A DNA stretch of 64,000 bases from Streptomyces humidus (lineage in GTDB: Bacteria > Actinomycetota > Actinomycetes > Streptomycetales > Streptomycetaceae). How positions within the stretch are numbered: position 1 is the first letter of the stretch; each line of letters starts with the position of its first letter. The notes under the pieces are model-generated. The model searched no databases. It had not been told where the DNA came from and saw only the letters and a program-made list of their open reading frames with translations. Shown here piece after piece: positions 55,415 to 64,000 of this stretch. Location of the stretch: the NCBI RefSeq assembly GCF_014649655.1, contig NZ_BMTL01000016.1, positions 124,001-188,000 on the forward strand. The letters run 5' to 3'. The translations under genes and the position numbers were made by a program.

Positions 55415-56950
55415 TCAGAAGAGGCCGGTGCCGGCGAAGCGCAGGACCAGCTGAGGAGCTCCGGAGAGGGCGATGCCGAGGGCCGCGGTGAGGGCTATCG
55501 CGGCCGTCAGGGGGGCGGGGACGCGATGCTTGACGGGCTGGCCCTCGGGCGTCCTGAAGAGCAGGGCCGTCCACTGGAGGTAGTAGTACAGGGCGATCAC
55601 GACGTTGACGGCCATGACGACCGCGAGCCAGCCGAGCCCCGCTTGGACGGCCGCCGAGAAGACGGTGACCTTCGCGAAGAGGCCGATGACGCCCGGCGGC
55701 AGGCCGGCGAGGCACAGCAGGAAGAACGCCAGCGTCAGTGCCGCCAGGGGGTTCCTCGCGTACAGGCCCCGGTAGTCCGCGATCCGGTTCGCGGCGCTGG
55801 TGCGGCCCACCAGCGCGGCCACCGCGAAGGCGCCGAGGTTCACGGCGGCGTACATGAGGGCGTAGGCGACGGTGGAGCCTACGGCGTGCTCGGCGTCGTC
55901 GGAGTACGCGGCGGCGGCGATCGGTACGAGGAGGTAGCCGGCCTGGCCGACGGAGGACCATGCCAGGAGGCGTACGGCGCTGTACGCGCGCGTGGTCTGC
56001 TGGCGGAGGGCGCCGACGTTGCCGGCGGTCATGGTGAGGGCGGCCAGCGCGGCCAGTGCGGGGCCCCAGACGTCGGCGTACGAGGGGAAGGCGACGACGG
56101 TGACGAGGATGAGGCCGGAGAAACCGACCGCCTTGCCGACGACCGACAGGTAGGCGGCGATGGGCAGCGGGGCGCCGACATAGGTGTCGGGGACCCAGAA
56201 GTGGAACGGGACGGCGGCCGTCTTGAAGGCGAAGCCGATGAGGGTGAGGACCACGCCGGTCTGGGCCAGGATGTGCAGTTGGCCGTCGACGTGCTGGATC
56301 CGGTCGGCGACCTGGGTGAGATAGAGCGTGCCGGTCGTCGCGTACACGAAGCTGATGCCCAGGAGACTGACGGTCGTCGCGGTGACGGACGACAGGAAGA
56401 ACTTCAGGGCCGCTTCGGACGATCTGCGGTCGCCGTGCCGGATGCCGACGAGGGCGAACGCGGGCAGCGAGGCGACCTCCAGAGCGACGACGAGGGTGGC
56501 GAGGTCGCGGGAGGCGGGGAGCAGGGCGGCGCCGGCGGCGGACGACAGCAGGAGGAACCAGAACTCTCCCTCGGGAAGCCGCCCGCGCGCGTCCTTCAGA
56601 ACGGTCACCGACAGCAGGGCTGCCAGCAGCGCTCCCCCGAGCACCAGGAACTGGATGACGAGGGTGAAGCGATCGACGGTGTAGCTGCACGTGCTCGGCT
56701 CACCGGTCAGGCAGAAGGTGGCGCGGTCGCCGCCCAGGAGAGGCACGAGGAGGGCCGCGGAAGCCGCGAGGCCCCCGACCGAGAGCCGGCCGAGGAGCGG
56801 CTTGCGGGCCTCGCCGACGAAGAGGTCGGCGACGAGGACGACGAGGGCCACGACCGCGGCCAGGGTGGGTGGCGCGATGGCCTGCCAGTCGACGGACTGG
56901 ACCGCCGGCTCGGCCAGGGACTGGACCGGGTTCTGGACCAGGGAACTCAT
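55415..56950 (-). CDS. nuoN: NADH-quinone oxidoreductase subunit N
   Basis: This 511-residue antiporter-like subunit of complex I has about 14 transmembrane helices. The conserved lysine region (FKTAAVPFHFWVPDTYVGAP) and glutamate helix (LVVALEVASLPAFALVG) are present. The start at ATG 56950 overlaps the nuoM stop (ATGA). It is the last gene of the operon in the window. Confidence 0.97.
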   Translation of the reverse strand: MSSLVQNPVQSLAEPAVQSVDWQAIAPPTLAAVVALVVLVADLFVGEARKPLLGRLSVGGLAASAALLVPLLGGDRATFCLTGEPSTCSYTVDRFTLVIQFLVLGGALLAALLSVTVLKDARGRLPEGEFWFLLLSSAAGAALLPASRDLATLVVALEVASLPAFALVGIRHGDRRSSEAALKFFLSSVTATTVSLLGISFVYATTGTLYLTQVADRIQHVDGQLHILAQTGVVLTLIGFAFKTAAVPFHFWVPDTYVGAPLPIAAYLSVVGKAVGFSGLILVTVVAFPSYADVWGPALAALAALTMTAGNVGALRQQTTRAYSAVRLLAWSSVGQAGYLLVPIAAAAYSDDAEHAVGSTVAYALMYAAVNLGAFAVAALVGRTSAANRIADYRGLYARNPLAALTLAFFLLCLAGLPPGVIGLFAKVTVFSAAVQAGLGWLAVVMAVNVVIALYYYLQWTALLFRTPEGQPVKHRVPAPLTAAIALTAALGIALSGAPQLVLRFAGTGLF

Positions 56951-58521
56951 CGGGTCCCTCCTGCGAGGAGCTGCTGCACGGCCGGGTCGGTCAGGCCGAG
57001 GAGGACCTTGGGCCACAGGCCGGCGACGACGGTGAGGGCGACGAGCGGGGTCCAGGCCGCGAACTCGTAGGTCTGCACGTCGGCGAGACGCGGGGCGTCC
57101 TGCGTGACGGTGCCCATGCAGACGCGGCGTACCACGGCGAGCAGGTAGGCGGCCGTCAGCAGGGTGCCGAACGCGGCGATCGCCGTGAAGGTGAGGAAGG
57201 CGGGGCGGCTGAGGCCCGCGGCCGGGTCGAAGGCCCCGAACAGCGCCAGCATCTCGCCCCAGAAGCCGGCGAGGCCGGGCAGGCCCAGCGAAGCGACGGC
57301 GGCGAAGGCGAGCAGGCCGCCGAGGCGGGGGGTCCTGCCGTACAGCGCGCCGCCGGTCTGCTGGGCGAGGGTGTCCAGGTCGGTCGTGCCGGTGCGGTCC
57401 TTCAGTGCTCCGACCAGGAAGAAGAGGAGACCGGTGATGAGGCCGTGGGCGATGTTGGCGAACAGCGCGCCGTTCACACCGGTCGGGGTCATGGTCGCGA
57501 TCCCGAGGAGGACGAAGCCCATGTGGCCGACGGAGGAATAGGCGATCAGGCGCTTGAGGTCGCCCTTCGCGCCCTGCTTGGCGAGGGCCAGACAGGCCAG
57601 GGACCCGTAGATGATCCCGACGACGGCGAACGCGGCGAGATAGGGCGCGAAGATCCGGAAACCGTCGGGTGCGACCGGAAGAAGAATCCGGACGAACCCA
57701 TACGTTCCCATCTTCAGCAGCACACCGGCCAGCAGGACCGAGCCGACGGTCGGGGCGGCGGTGTGGGCGTCCGGCAGCCAGCTGTGCAGGGGCCACATCG
57801 GGGTCTTGACCGCGAGTCCGATCCCGATCGCCAGAACGGCGATGACCTGCACGGATGACGACAGCGATCGGCCGTTGTCAGTGGCGAGTGCCACCATGTC
57901 GAAAGTGCCCGCCTTGATTCCGATCAGGAGCAGGCCGAGCAGCATGACCACGGATCCGAGCAGCGTGAAGAGGATGAATTTCCAGGCCGCCCGGGTCCGG
58001 CCCTCGCCGCCCCAGCGGGCGATGAGGAAGTACATCGGGATGAGCACCGTCTCGAAGGCGAGGAAGAACAGCAGCAGGTCGAGAACGGCGAAGGTCGCGA
58101 GAGTGCCGGACTCGAGCATGAGCACGAGCGCGACGAAGGCCTTGGGGGACGGCCCCTCTGGCTGCTTGAAGTAGGAGTAGAGCGCGCACAGGAAGGTCAG
58201 CAGCGCGGTCAGGACCAGCAGGGGAAGGGAGATGCCGTCGATGCCCAGGTGGATGCGCACGTCGAGCGCGGGGATCCAGCTGATGTCCGTGTTGGCCTGC
58301 ATCTTCGAGGGGTGGTCGTGGTCGAAGCCCAACGCGAGGACGATCGCCGCGACGAGGATCACGCCGGTGACCGTGACGCCGTGCCGCAGCACGGCCTGCT
58401 CCGGCGACTTCCCCTTCAGCCCGGGCGGGACGGGCAGGAGGGCCGCGACGGCCCCGAGGAGCGGGCCGACCACGATGAACGCCAGAAGGACCTGCATCAC
58501 GGACTCATTGATATCGATCAC
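56947..58521 (-). CDS. nuoM: NADH-quinone oxidoreductase subunit M
   Basis: This 524-residue proton-pumping subunit is related to Mrp antiporters. The motif AVKTPMWPLHSWLPDAHTAAP holds key Lys and His residues, and LAFETVLIPMYFLI the essential Glu. GTG start at 58521 (MIDINESVMQ), six bases after nuoL. Overlaps nuoN by four bases. Confidence 0.97.
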   Translation of the reverse strand: MIDINESVMQVLLAFIVVGPLLGAVAALLPVPPGLKGKSPEQAVLRHGVTVTGVILVAAIVLALGFDHDHPSKMQANTDISWIPALDVRIHLGIDGISLPLLVLTALLTFLCALYSYFKQPEGPSPKAFVALVLMLESGTLATFAVLDLLLFFLAFETVLIPMYFLIARWGGEGRTRAAWKFILFTLLGSVVMLLGLLLIGIKAGTFDMVALATDNGRSLSSSVQVIAVLAIGIGLAVKTPMWPLHSWLPDAHTAAPTVGSVLLAGVLLKMGTYGFVRILLPVAPDGFRIFAPYLAAFAVVGIIYGSLACLALAKQGAKGDLKRLIAYSSVGHMGFVLLGIATMTPTGVNGALFANIAHGLITGLLFFLVGALKDRTGTTDLDTLAQQTGGALYGRTPRLGGLLAFAAVASLGLPGLAGFWGEMLALFGAFDPAAGLSRPAFLTFTAIAAFGTLLTAAYLLAVVRRVCMGTVTQDAPRLADVQTYEFAAWTPLVALTVVAGLWPKVLLGLTDPAVQQLLAGGTR

Positions 58522-58527
58522 GCCTGC

Positions 58528-60522
58528 TCACGCTCCCGAGGCGACGAGAAGGGCGGCGACCGCGAGGACCACGGTCCCGGCGAGCAGCGCGCTCACATAG
58601 GTCTGGACGTTGCCGGTCTGGGCGCGCCGCACGGCGGCTCCCAGCCAACGGGGCAGGGCGGCCGCGCCACGTACGTAGGTGTCCACGACCTCCCGGTCGA
58701 GGAACCGGACGAGGCCGGCGGCCGCCTGGACGGGGCGTACGAACGACGCCTGGTAGACGGCGTCGAGGTGGAAGCCCGCGGCCGCGTGGCGGTGCAGCGG
58801 ACCGAGCAGGAGCCGTCCGGGGTCTGCGGGGTCGCGAGCGGAGGCCACGTCTCCGTAGGCGGGCGCGTGCGTGGCGATGGCCTCGGCCTCGACCTGGGCC
58901 GCGTCGCCCTCCGGGTGGGCGGCGACCGCGCCCGGGGGAACGCGGGCGGCGACCCCGGTGAGATGGCGCCAGGCGGCGTAGGTGACGAGCCCGCCGACCA
59001 GGGCCGCTCCGGTGCCGAGAACGGAGGTCGTGAGGGTCGGCGCGAGAGCGCTGCCGTCGAACCAGTCGGGGAGCGTGCGGTAGGCGAGCCCTCCGAGGGC
59101 GAGGGAGGGGACGGCCAGGATCCACAGCACCACGGTCATGGTCAGGGGCTGGCGGCCGTGGTCGGGAGCTTCGTCCCCTCGGCCGCGGAAGGCCAGCAGC
59201 CAGAGCCGGGCCGCGTAGGCGGCGGTGAGAAGGGCGGTGAGCACACCGGCGACGAGGACGGTCCAGCCCGCGGCGCCCGGCGCGTGCTCTGTGTGACCTG
59301 CGGTGACGTGCTCGGCCGCGCCGAGGACGGACTCCTTCGAGAAGAAGCCGCTGAACGGCGGGATCGCGGCGAGCGCGAGGAGCGCCACGGTCATCGTCCA
59401 GTAGGCGTCGGGGACACGGTCGCGCAGGTTGCTCATGCGGGACATGGCGGCCAGCGAGTTGGTGCCGGCGGCGTGGATGATCACGCCGGCCGCCAGGAAC
59501 AGCAACGCCTTGAAGGCCCCGTGCGAGAGGAGGTGGAAGACGGCGGCGCCTCGGTCGCCGACGGCGAGGGCGCCGGTCATGTAGCCGAGCTGGCCCAACG
59601 TCGAGTAGGCGAGGACGCGTTTGATGTCGTCCTGGGCGAGGGCTGCCAGGCCCGAGCCGACCATCGTGACGGCGGCCATCACGGCGAGGACAGTCATCGC
59701 GGCCGTGGAGGCCTCGAACACCGGGAGGAGACGGGCGATGAAGTAGACGCCGGCGGCGACCATCGTCGCGGCGTGGATCAACGCGGAGACGGGCGTGGGG
59801 CCCGCCATCGCGTCCGGGAGCCAGGTGTGCAGCGGGAACTGGGCGGACTTTCCGGCCACGCCCGCGAGGAGGAGCAGAGCGACGACTGTGGGGTGTTGGA
59901 GCTCGCCGTGGGCGACGGCGCCGAGGATCTTCGTGATCTCGAAGGAGCCGGCGTCCGTGGCGAGGGCGAACAGACCGATCAGGAAGGGGACGTCACCGAG
60001 CTTGGTGACCAGGAAGGCCTTGATGGAGGCCGCGCGGGCCTCCGGCGTCTCCCAGTAGTGGCCGACCAGGAAGTAGGAGCAGATGCCCATGACCTCCCAG
60101 CCGACCAGCAGCACGATCAGATCGCCGGAGTAGACGACCAGGAACATCGCGGAGGTGAAGAGGGAGACGAGCGCGGCATACGAGGGGTAACGCGGGTCCT
60201 CGCGCAGGTAGCCGGTGGAGTAGATCTGCACACAGGTGGCCACGAGGCCGACGAGTACGGCGACCAGGGCGGCGAAGCCGTCGATGTGCAGGGCGAGTTC
60301 GATCGGGACCGAACCGGTGGGGGTCAGTTCGGTGGCCGCGTCGACCGAGGCGCCCCCACCCTGGCGCACGGCGACGGTCACGGCCAGTGCGAAGGCGGCG
60401 ACGGTCGGCAGGACGGCCAGCGGGCGGACGAACCCCGGGGCGGTACGGCCCAGGAGCAGGCCGGCGGCCGCGCCCAGGAACGGAAGGAGGGGAACGAGTA
60501 CGGCGAGGGCTGTCGTGGTCAC
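58528..60522 (-). CDS. nuoL: NADH-quinone oxidoreductase subunit L
   Basis: This 664-residue subunit is the distal proton pump, with the long C-terminal lateral helix. GKSAQFPLHTWLPDAMAGPT and LVGWEVMGICSYFLVGHYWE carry the Lys and Glu of the channel. GTG start overlaps the nuoK stop (GTGA). About 16 membrane helices expected. Confidence 0.97.
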   Translation of the reverse strand: MTTTALAVLVPLLPFLGAAAGLLLGRTAPGFVRPLAVLPTVAAFALAVTVAVRQGGGASVDAATELTPTGSVPIELALHIDGFAALVAVLVGLVATCVQIYSTGYLREDPRYPSYAALVSLFTSAMFLVVYSGDLIVLLVGWEVMGICSYFLVGHYWETPEARAASIKAFLVTKLGDVPFLIGLFALATDAGSFEITKILGAVAHGELQHPTVVALLLLAGVAGKSAQFPLHTWLPDAMAGPTPVSALIHAATMVAAGVYFIARLLPVFEASTAAMTVLAVMAAVTMVGSGLAALAQDDIKRVLAYSTLGQLGYMTGALAVGDRGAAVFHLLSHGAFKALLFLAAGVIIHAAGTNSLAAMSRMSNLRDRVPDAYWTMTVALLALAAIPPFSGFFSKESVLGAAEHVTAGHTEHAPGAAGWTVLVAGVLTALLTAAYAARLWLLAFRGRGDEAPDHGRQPLTMTVVLWILAVPSLALGGLAYRTLPDWFDGSALAPTLTTSVLGTGAALVGGLVTYAAWRHLTGVAARVPPGAVAAHPEGDAAQVEAEAIATHAPAYGDVASARDPADPGRLLLGPLHRHAAAGFHLDAVYQASFVRPVQAAAGLVRFLDREVVDTYVRGAAALPRWLGAAVRRAQTGNVQTYVSALLAGTVVLAVAALLVASGA

Positions 60523-60929
60523 GCGGTGGCCTCAGCCTTCTCGGCGGCCGCTCCGGTCACGGGGGCGTCGGTGTCGGTGCCGTCTGCCGCAGAGCCCTCG
60601 TGGCTCTCGTGGCCCTCGGCGGTGTCGCGGAGCCGGTCGATGTCCGCGGTGCCGCGATCGCGGTGGACGGCGAGGACGATCGCCAGGCCGATGCCGATCT
60701 CGGCGGCGGCGATGGCGATGGTGAACAGTGTGAGGGCCTGGCCGGAGTGCAGCGTCTCCTCGGCGGTCTTGCTGAGCCAGACGTCGAAGGCGACCAGGTT
60801 GAGGTTGACGGCGTTGAGCATCAACTCGACCGACATGAGGATCAGAATCGCGTTCCGACGGGCCAGGACGCCGTACAGACCGGTGCAGAAGAGGAGGGCC
60901 GAGAGGACGGCGGGATAGACGAGGTGCAT
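60519..60929 (-). CDS. nuoK: NADH-quinone oxidoreductase subunit K
   Basis: This 136-residue subunit has three transmembrane helices in its first 100 residues. SVELMLNAVNLNLVAF contains the essential glutamate; a second Glu lies in AAAEIGIGLAIVLA. The last 35 residues are a polar, acidic tail not needed in short homologues. Overlaps nuoJ and nuoL. Confidence 0.97.
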   Translation of the reverse strand: MHLVYPAVLSALLFCTGLYGVLARRNAILILMSVELMLNAVNLNLVAFDVWLSKTAEETLHSGQALTLFTIAIAAAEIGIGLAIVLAVHRDRGTADIDRLRDTAEGHESHEGSAADGTDTDAPVTGAAAEKAEATA

Positions 60930-61651
60930 CAGCGGGCGCCTTCCTGTGCGGCAGGGCCGCCCCGGTCGTCCCGTTTGTTCGCTTCGACCCGTTCGCTCCG
61001 GCCACCCCGACCCTTCGGGCCGGATGAGGGACTCCCCGAATCCTCATCACTTTTAGTAATCAGACGGGAACTCTCGGTGGCGGTTCGGGAGTTCGCAAGG
61101 GGAGAGCTCGAATCCGTCTTCGCTTTGCGGGACAGGACGATCGCGCCGACCAGGGCCGCGAGGAGAAGCACGGAGAGGGCCTCGAACGGGAGGACCCAGT
61201 TCTGGAAGAGGCTGGCACCGGTCACCTCGGTCGATCCTGCAGCCGGGCCGTCCAGGTCGATCCAGGTGGCTCGGAAGGCGTCGACGACCACCCAGATCAG
61301 TGCGGTGGCCGCGGCGACGGCGACCGTGAGGGCGGCCCACCGGTTGCCGGAGTCCGCGTCCGGGGAGCGGCCGATGGGGGCCTTGGTGAGCATCAGACCG
61401 AAGAGGAGGAGCACGACGACGGAACCCACGTAGATGAGGACCTGCACCCAGGCGATGAACTCGGCGGTGAGAAGGAGGTATTCGACTGCGAGACCGCCGA
61501 GAGCGACCACGAGCCACAGGGCCGCGTGCACCAGTTGCCTGGTCGTCACGGTGACGAGGGCGGCGCCGAAGGTGACCAGACCGACGAGGAGGAAGGCGAT
61601 CTCGACGCCGGTCGGGGAGAGGAAGCCCTGCGGGGCCCCGGCGAGGCTCAC
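60929..61651 (-). CDS. nuoJ: NADH-quinone oxidoreductase subunit J
   Basis: This 240-residue membrane subunit has five helices; the third (VLIYVGSVVVLLLFGLML) contains the conserved pi-bulge region. The C-terminal 65 residues are polar and contain a short AT-rich stretch with unusual codons (RLITKSDED), out of keeping with the rest. GTG start overlaps the nuoI stop. It works with nuoK at the transition between quinone site and pumps. Confidence 0.96.
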   Translation of the reverse strand: MSLAGAPQGFLSPTGVEIAFLLVGLVTFGAALVTVTTRQLVHAALWLVVALGGLAVEYLLLTAEFIAWVQVLIYVGSVVVLLLFGLMLTKAPIGRSPDADSGNRWAALTVAVAAATALIWVVVDAFRATWIDLDGPAAGSTEVTGASLFQNWVLPFEALSVLLLAALVGAIVLSRKAKTDSSSPLANSRTATESSRLITKSDEDSGSPSSGPKGRGGRSERVEANKRDDRGGPAAQEGAR

Positions 61652-62346
61652 GCGTCCCCTCCTTCACTTCCGGCTCCGGCAGCCCTCGGTCCGGCGGCAC
61701 CCGGTCCGGCAGGGTTCGACCCGGCAGCCCCTGGTCCGTCAGGGCCTGGTCCAGGGGCACCCGATCCAGGGGCACCCGATCCGGCGGGGCCCGGTCCGGC
61801 GGCTTCGGGGGACTCGGCGCGGGCGGCTGCGGCCAGCTTCTCTGCCGACTTGCGCGCAGCGGCGATCTCCTTCGGCTCCTCGGCCCCGGGGTCGAGGGCG
61901 GGTGGGGCCGGCACGGTCCACATCCACTCGCGGAGCTTGTCGCGCTCGTGGGTGAGCTCGTGAATGTCGGTCTCCGCGTACTCGAACTCCGGAGACCAGA
62001 ACAGGGCGTCGAAAGGACAGACCTCGATGCAGATACCGCAGTACATGCACAACGAGAAGTCGATGGCGAAGCGGTCGAGCACGTTGCGGCTGCGCTCGCG
62101 GCCGCCCGGGGCCGCGGGCGGGACCGTCTCCTTGTGGGAGTCGATGTAGATGCACCAGTCGGGGCACTCACGGGCGCAGAGCATGCAGACCGTGCAGTTC
62201 TCCTCGAACAGGCCGATGACGCCACGGGTTCGCGGCGCGAGCTCGGGCTGGGCGTCCGGGTACTGCTCGGTGACGGTCTTGCGCGTCATCGTGCGGAGGG
62301 TGACGGCGAGGCCCTTGGCGAGGCCACTGCCAGGAAGGGGGGCCAT
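61648..62346 (-). CDS. nuoI: NADH-quinone oxidoreductase subunit I
   Basis: This 232-residue peripheral-arm subunit binds two [4Fe-4S] clusters through CTVCMLCARECP and CMYCGICIEVCP. The N-terminal helix (MAPLPGSGLAKGLAVTLRTM) contacts the membrane. The last 55 residues are a Gly/Ala/Pro-rich repeat tail (GAPGSGAPGPGPDGP-like). ATG 62346 was chosen; GTG at 62352 overlapping nuoH is possible. Confidence 0.96.
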   Translation of the reverse strand: MAPLPGSGLAKGLAVTLRTMTRKTVTEQYPDAQPELAPRTRGVIGLFEENCTVCMLCARECPDWCIYIDSHKETVPPAAPGGRERSRNVLDRFAIDFSLCMYCGICIEVCPFDALFWSPEFEYAETDIHELTHERDKLREWMWTVPAPPALDPGAEEPKEIAAARKSAEKLAAAARAESPEAAGPGPAGSGAPGSGAPGPGPDGPGAAGSNPAGPGAAGPRAAGAGSEGGDA

Positions 62347-62348
62347 GG

Positions 62349-63317
62349 TTACCGGATCACCACCTTGACGACGCCGGTGAGGGCGATCTGGGCGAGGGAG
62401 AGGGGGATGAGGAGAGTCCAGGAGAGCTTCTGGAGCTGGTCCTCGCGCAGCCGGGGATAGGTGACGCGCAACCAGATCACGACGAAGGCGAGGACGGCGG
62501 CCTTCAGCAGGGTCCAGACCCAGCCGAGGCCGTCGGCGCCCCAGGGGCCGTGCCAGCCGCCCAGGAAAAGGACGGTGGTCAGACCGCACAGGACGACGAT
62601 CCCGGCGTACTCGGCGAGGAGGAAGAGAGCGAAGCGCAGGCCGGTGTACTCGGTGTACGCGCCAAAGATGATCTCCGAGTCCGCAACGGGCATGTCGAAG
62701 GGCGGCCGCTGGAGTTCGGCGAGTCCGGCGACGAAGAAGACGATCCCGCCGACGATCTGCCAGGGCAGCCACCACCACTCGAAGGCGTCGACGATGCCCG
62801 GCAGGGAGACCGTGCCGGCCGCCATCGCCACCGAGGCCGCGGTGAGCAGCATCGGCAGCTCGTAGGCGAGGAGTTGGGCGGCCGTACGCAGACCGCCCAG
62901 GAGGGAGAACTTGTTGGCGCTGGCCCAGCCGGCCATGAGGGAGCCGAGTACGCCGACGCCCATCACGGCGAGCACGAAGAAGATGCCCGCGTCGAGGACC
63001 TGGCCGACGGCTCCCTCGCCGGGGCCGACGGGGACGGCGAGCAGGACGAGGAGATACGGGAGGAGAGCAACGGCCGGCGCCAGCTGGAAGATACGGCGGT
63101 CCGCGCCGGCGGGGACGATGTCCTCCTTCTGCGCGAACTTCACGCCGTCCGCGACGAGCTGGGCCCAGCCGTGGAAACCGCCCGCGTACATCGGGCCCAG
63201 ACGGCCCTGCATATGGGCCATGACCTTGTGCTCGGTCTGACCGACGATCAGAGGAAGGGTGAGGAAGACGACGAAGACGACGAGGAGTCGCAGGGCGACG
63301 TCGAGAGCGTCGTTCAC
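62349..63317 (-). CDS. nuoH: NADH-quinone oxidoreductase subunit H
   Basis: This 322-residue membrane subunit forms the quinone chamber at the base of the peripheral arm, with about eight helices. ELQRPPFDMPVADSEI and the loop with EHKVMAHMQGRLGPMYAGG are conserved quinone-site segments. GTG start at 63317 overlaps the nuoG stop (GTGA). Confidence 0.97.
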   Translation of the reverse strand: MNDALDVALRLLVVFVVFLTLPLIVGQTEHKVMAHMQGRLGPMYAGGFHGWAQLVADGVKFAQKEDIVPAGADRRIFQLAPAVALLPYLLVLLAVPVGPGEGAVGQVLDAGIFFVLAVMGVGVLGSLMAGWASANKFSLLGGLRTAAQLLAYELPMLLTAASVAMAAGTVSLPGIVDAFEWWWLPWQIVGGIVFFVAGLAELQRPPFDMPVADSEIIFGAYTEYTGLRFALFLLAEYAGIVVLCGLTTVLFLGGWHGPWGADGLGWVWTLLKAAVLAFVVIWLRVTYPRLREDQLQKLSWTLLIPLSLAQIALTGVVKVVIR

Positions 63318-64000
63318 TGCTGACCTCCTGCGGGATCCTCGGGGGCGGCGGGTTCGGCACGGTCGGCGGGAGTCGGCCGGCTGTCGGCGGGAGCCGGCCG
63401 GTTCTGTTCGGGCTCGGGCCGGGGGCTCTGCTCAGGCTCCGGTTCGTCGAAGGCCGGGCGGGCGTGGTGCCACGGGGCGTCGGAGCTGCGGGGGGTTGCG
63501 GCGGGGCGGGCAGGGGTGGCGGCCGTCGAGGCAGGGGGCTGAGTGTGCTGCGAGGCCGAGCCCTGCGAGGCGGACCGCGCCCGACGCGGTCCCGCGGGAG
63601 GCTGCGGGGTCGGATCGCTTCCGGCCGCGTCGACAGCTCGCGTGGCTCGAGTTGCTCCTGCGGTTCCCGTGGCCTCGCTCGCCCCTGTGGCTCGCGTGGC
63701 CCGGGTGGCTTCTGTGGCTCCCGTGGTCCCGGTGGCTTCTGCTCCCGCAGGGCTCGCGGCGTCCGTTCCTCGTACTGCCTCCGCCGCTCCCATCGGCGCC
63801 GCCGGCCCTGTCGCCTCGGCCTGTCCCGTCGGGCCGGTCTGTCCCGTCGGGTCTGTCCGTTCTGTGGGCCCGGCCGGTTCTGTGGGTTCTGCCGGTTCCG
63901 GGGTCTGCGTTCGTTGGGAGGCGGAGCCTGCGCCGGTGCTTCGGGTGCGGCGGGGTGTGCCGGGAGGCGTGGGCCCGGGGGTGTCCGGCGAGGTCGGCGT
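63314..64000 (-). CDS. nuoG: NADH-quinone oxidoreductase subunit G, C-terminal tail (partial)
   Basis: The frame is open from the right edge of the window to the stop at 63314 and overlaps nuoH by four bases, so it is the 3' end of the upstream nuo gene, nuoG by operon order. All 228 visible codons encode low-complexity sequence: Pro/Thr/Gly runs (PTGQTGPTGQ), Ala-Thr triplets (ATRATRATGASEAT), and Pro/Glu repeats (EPEPEQSPRPEPEQ). Enzymatic domains with the Fe-S clusters are outside the window. Such disordered tails occur in streptomycete NuoG. Confidence 0.8.
   Translation of the reverse strand, partial: TPTSPDTPGPTPPGTPRRTRSTGAGSASQRTQTPEPAEPTEPAGPTERTDPTGQTGPTGQAEATGPAAPMGAAEAVRGTDAASPAGAEATGTTGATEATRATRATGASEATGTAGATRATRAVDAAGSDPTPQPPAGPRRARSASQGSASQHTQPPASTAATPARPAATPRSSDAPWHHARPAFDEPEPEQSPRPEPEQNRPAPADSRPTPADRAEPAAPEDPAGGQQ

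Noticed and set aside
61648..63360. NuoI frame extended to 63360
   Set aside because: The upstream part lies opposite in phase to nuoH and is Arg/Pro-rich shadow. The iron-sulphur protein begins at MAPLPGSG.

Overview
The window is chromosomal DNA of a Streptomyces or a very close actinomycete. The base composition is very high GC with G/C at third codon positions, GTG and TTG starts are common, and the RNA polymerase, ribosomal and NADH dehydrogenase proteins read like Streptomyces proteins throughout. It covers the main information-processing super-cluster, most of it on the minus strand.

Layout. From 108 to 16773 (minus) lie the merged S10-spc-alpha operons, rpsJ to rpoA, with adk, map, infA and secY inside. 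From 17281 to 19592 (plus) is a short accessory patch: the wreck of an ADP-ribosyltransferase toxin gene, then three small genes of uncertain role. From 19692 to 24061 (minus) is the str operon rpsL-rpsG-fusA-tuf. A GT2 glycosyltransferase (minus) and a divergent PIG-V-like membrane protein (plus) separate it from rpoC-rpoB-rplL-rplJ. Next come two paralogous lipoprotein genes, then rplA-rplK-nusG-secE and tRNA-Trp. From 41698 to 44093 (plus) are an aspartate aminotransferase and an adenosine deaminase-family protein. From 44234 to 47033 (minus) are murB, two MaoC-like dehydratase genes, rpmG, tRNA-Met and tRNA-Thr, an order that recalls the mycobacterial rpmG-hadA-hadB locus. From 47314 to 55211 is mixed content: an amidohydrolase, an NAD(P)-binding protein, small hypothetical genes, a broken tRNA-Tyr, yajQ, a GlsB-like membrane protein, an APC permease, an SMI1/KNR4 protein, yccF and htpX. 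From 55415 to the right edge (minus) are nuoN-M-L-K-J-I-H and the 3' tail of nuoG (complex I).

Within the operons many genes overlap by 1-4 bases (ATGA, GTGA, TAATG), which implies translational coupling. Strong hairpins mark operon ends and several internal spacers. Good sigma70-like promoters can be read before rpsL (TTGACC-17-TACGCT) and rpoB (TGGACA-17-TACACT). The rpsJ and rpsL leaders share an identical 29-base hairpin element.

The most unusual things are structural. The 3' ends of both map (178 bp) and rpsK (about 47 bp) are present a second time just downstream of the intact genes. A toxin pseudogene carries three frameshifts, one at a perfect 12-bp palindrome. A tRNA-Tyr has lost its D and anticodon arms just upstream of yajQ, which from memory is the place where SLP1 integrates in S. 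coelicolor. A degenerate array of about 43-bp units fills one intergenic space. I see no CRISPR array, insertion sequence or complete mobile element.
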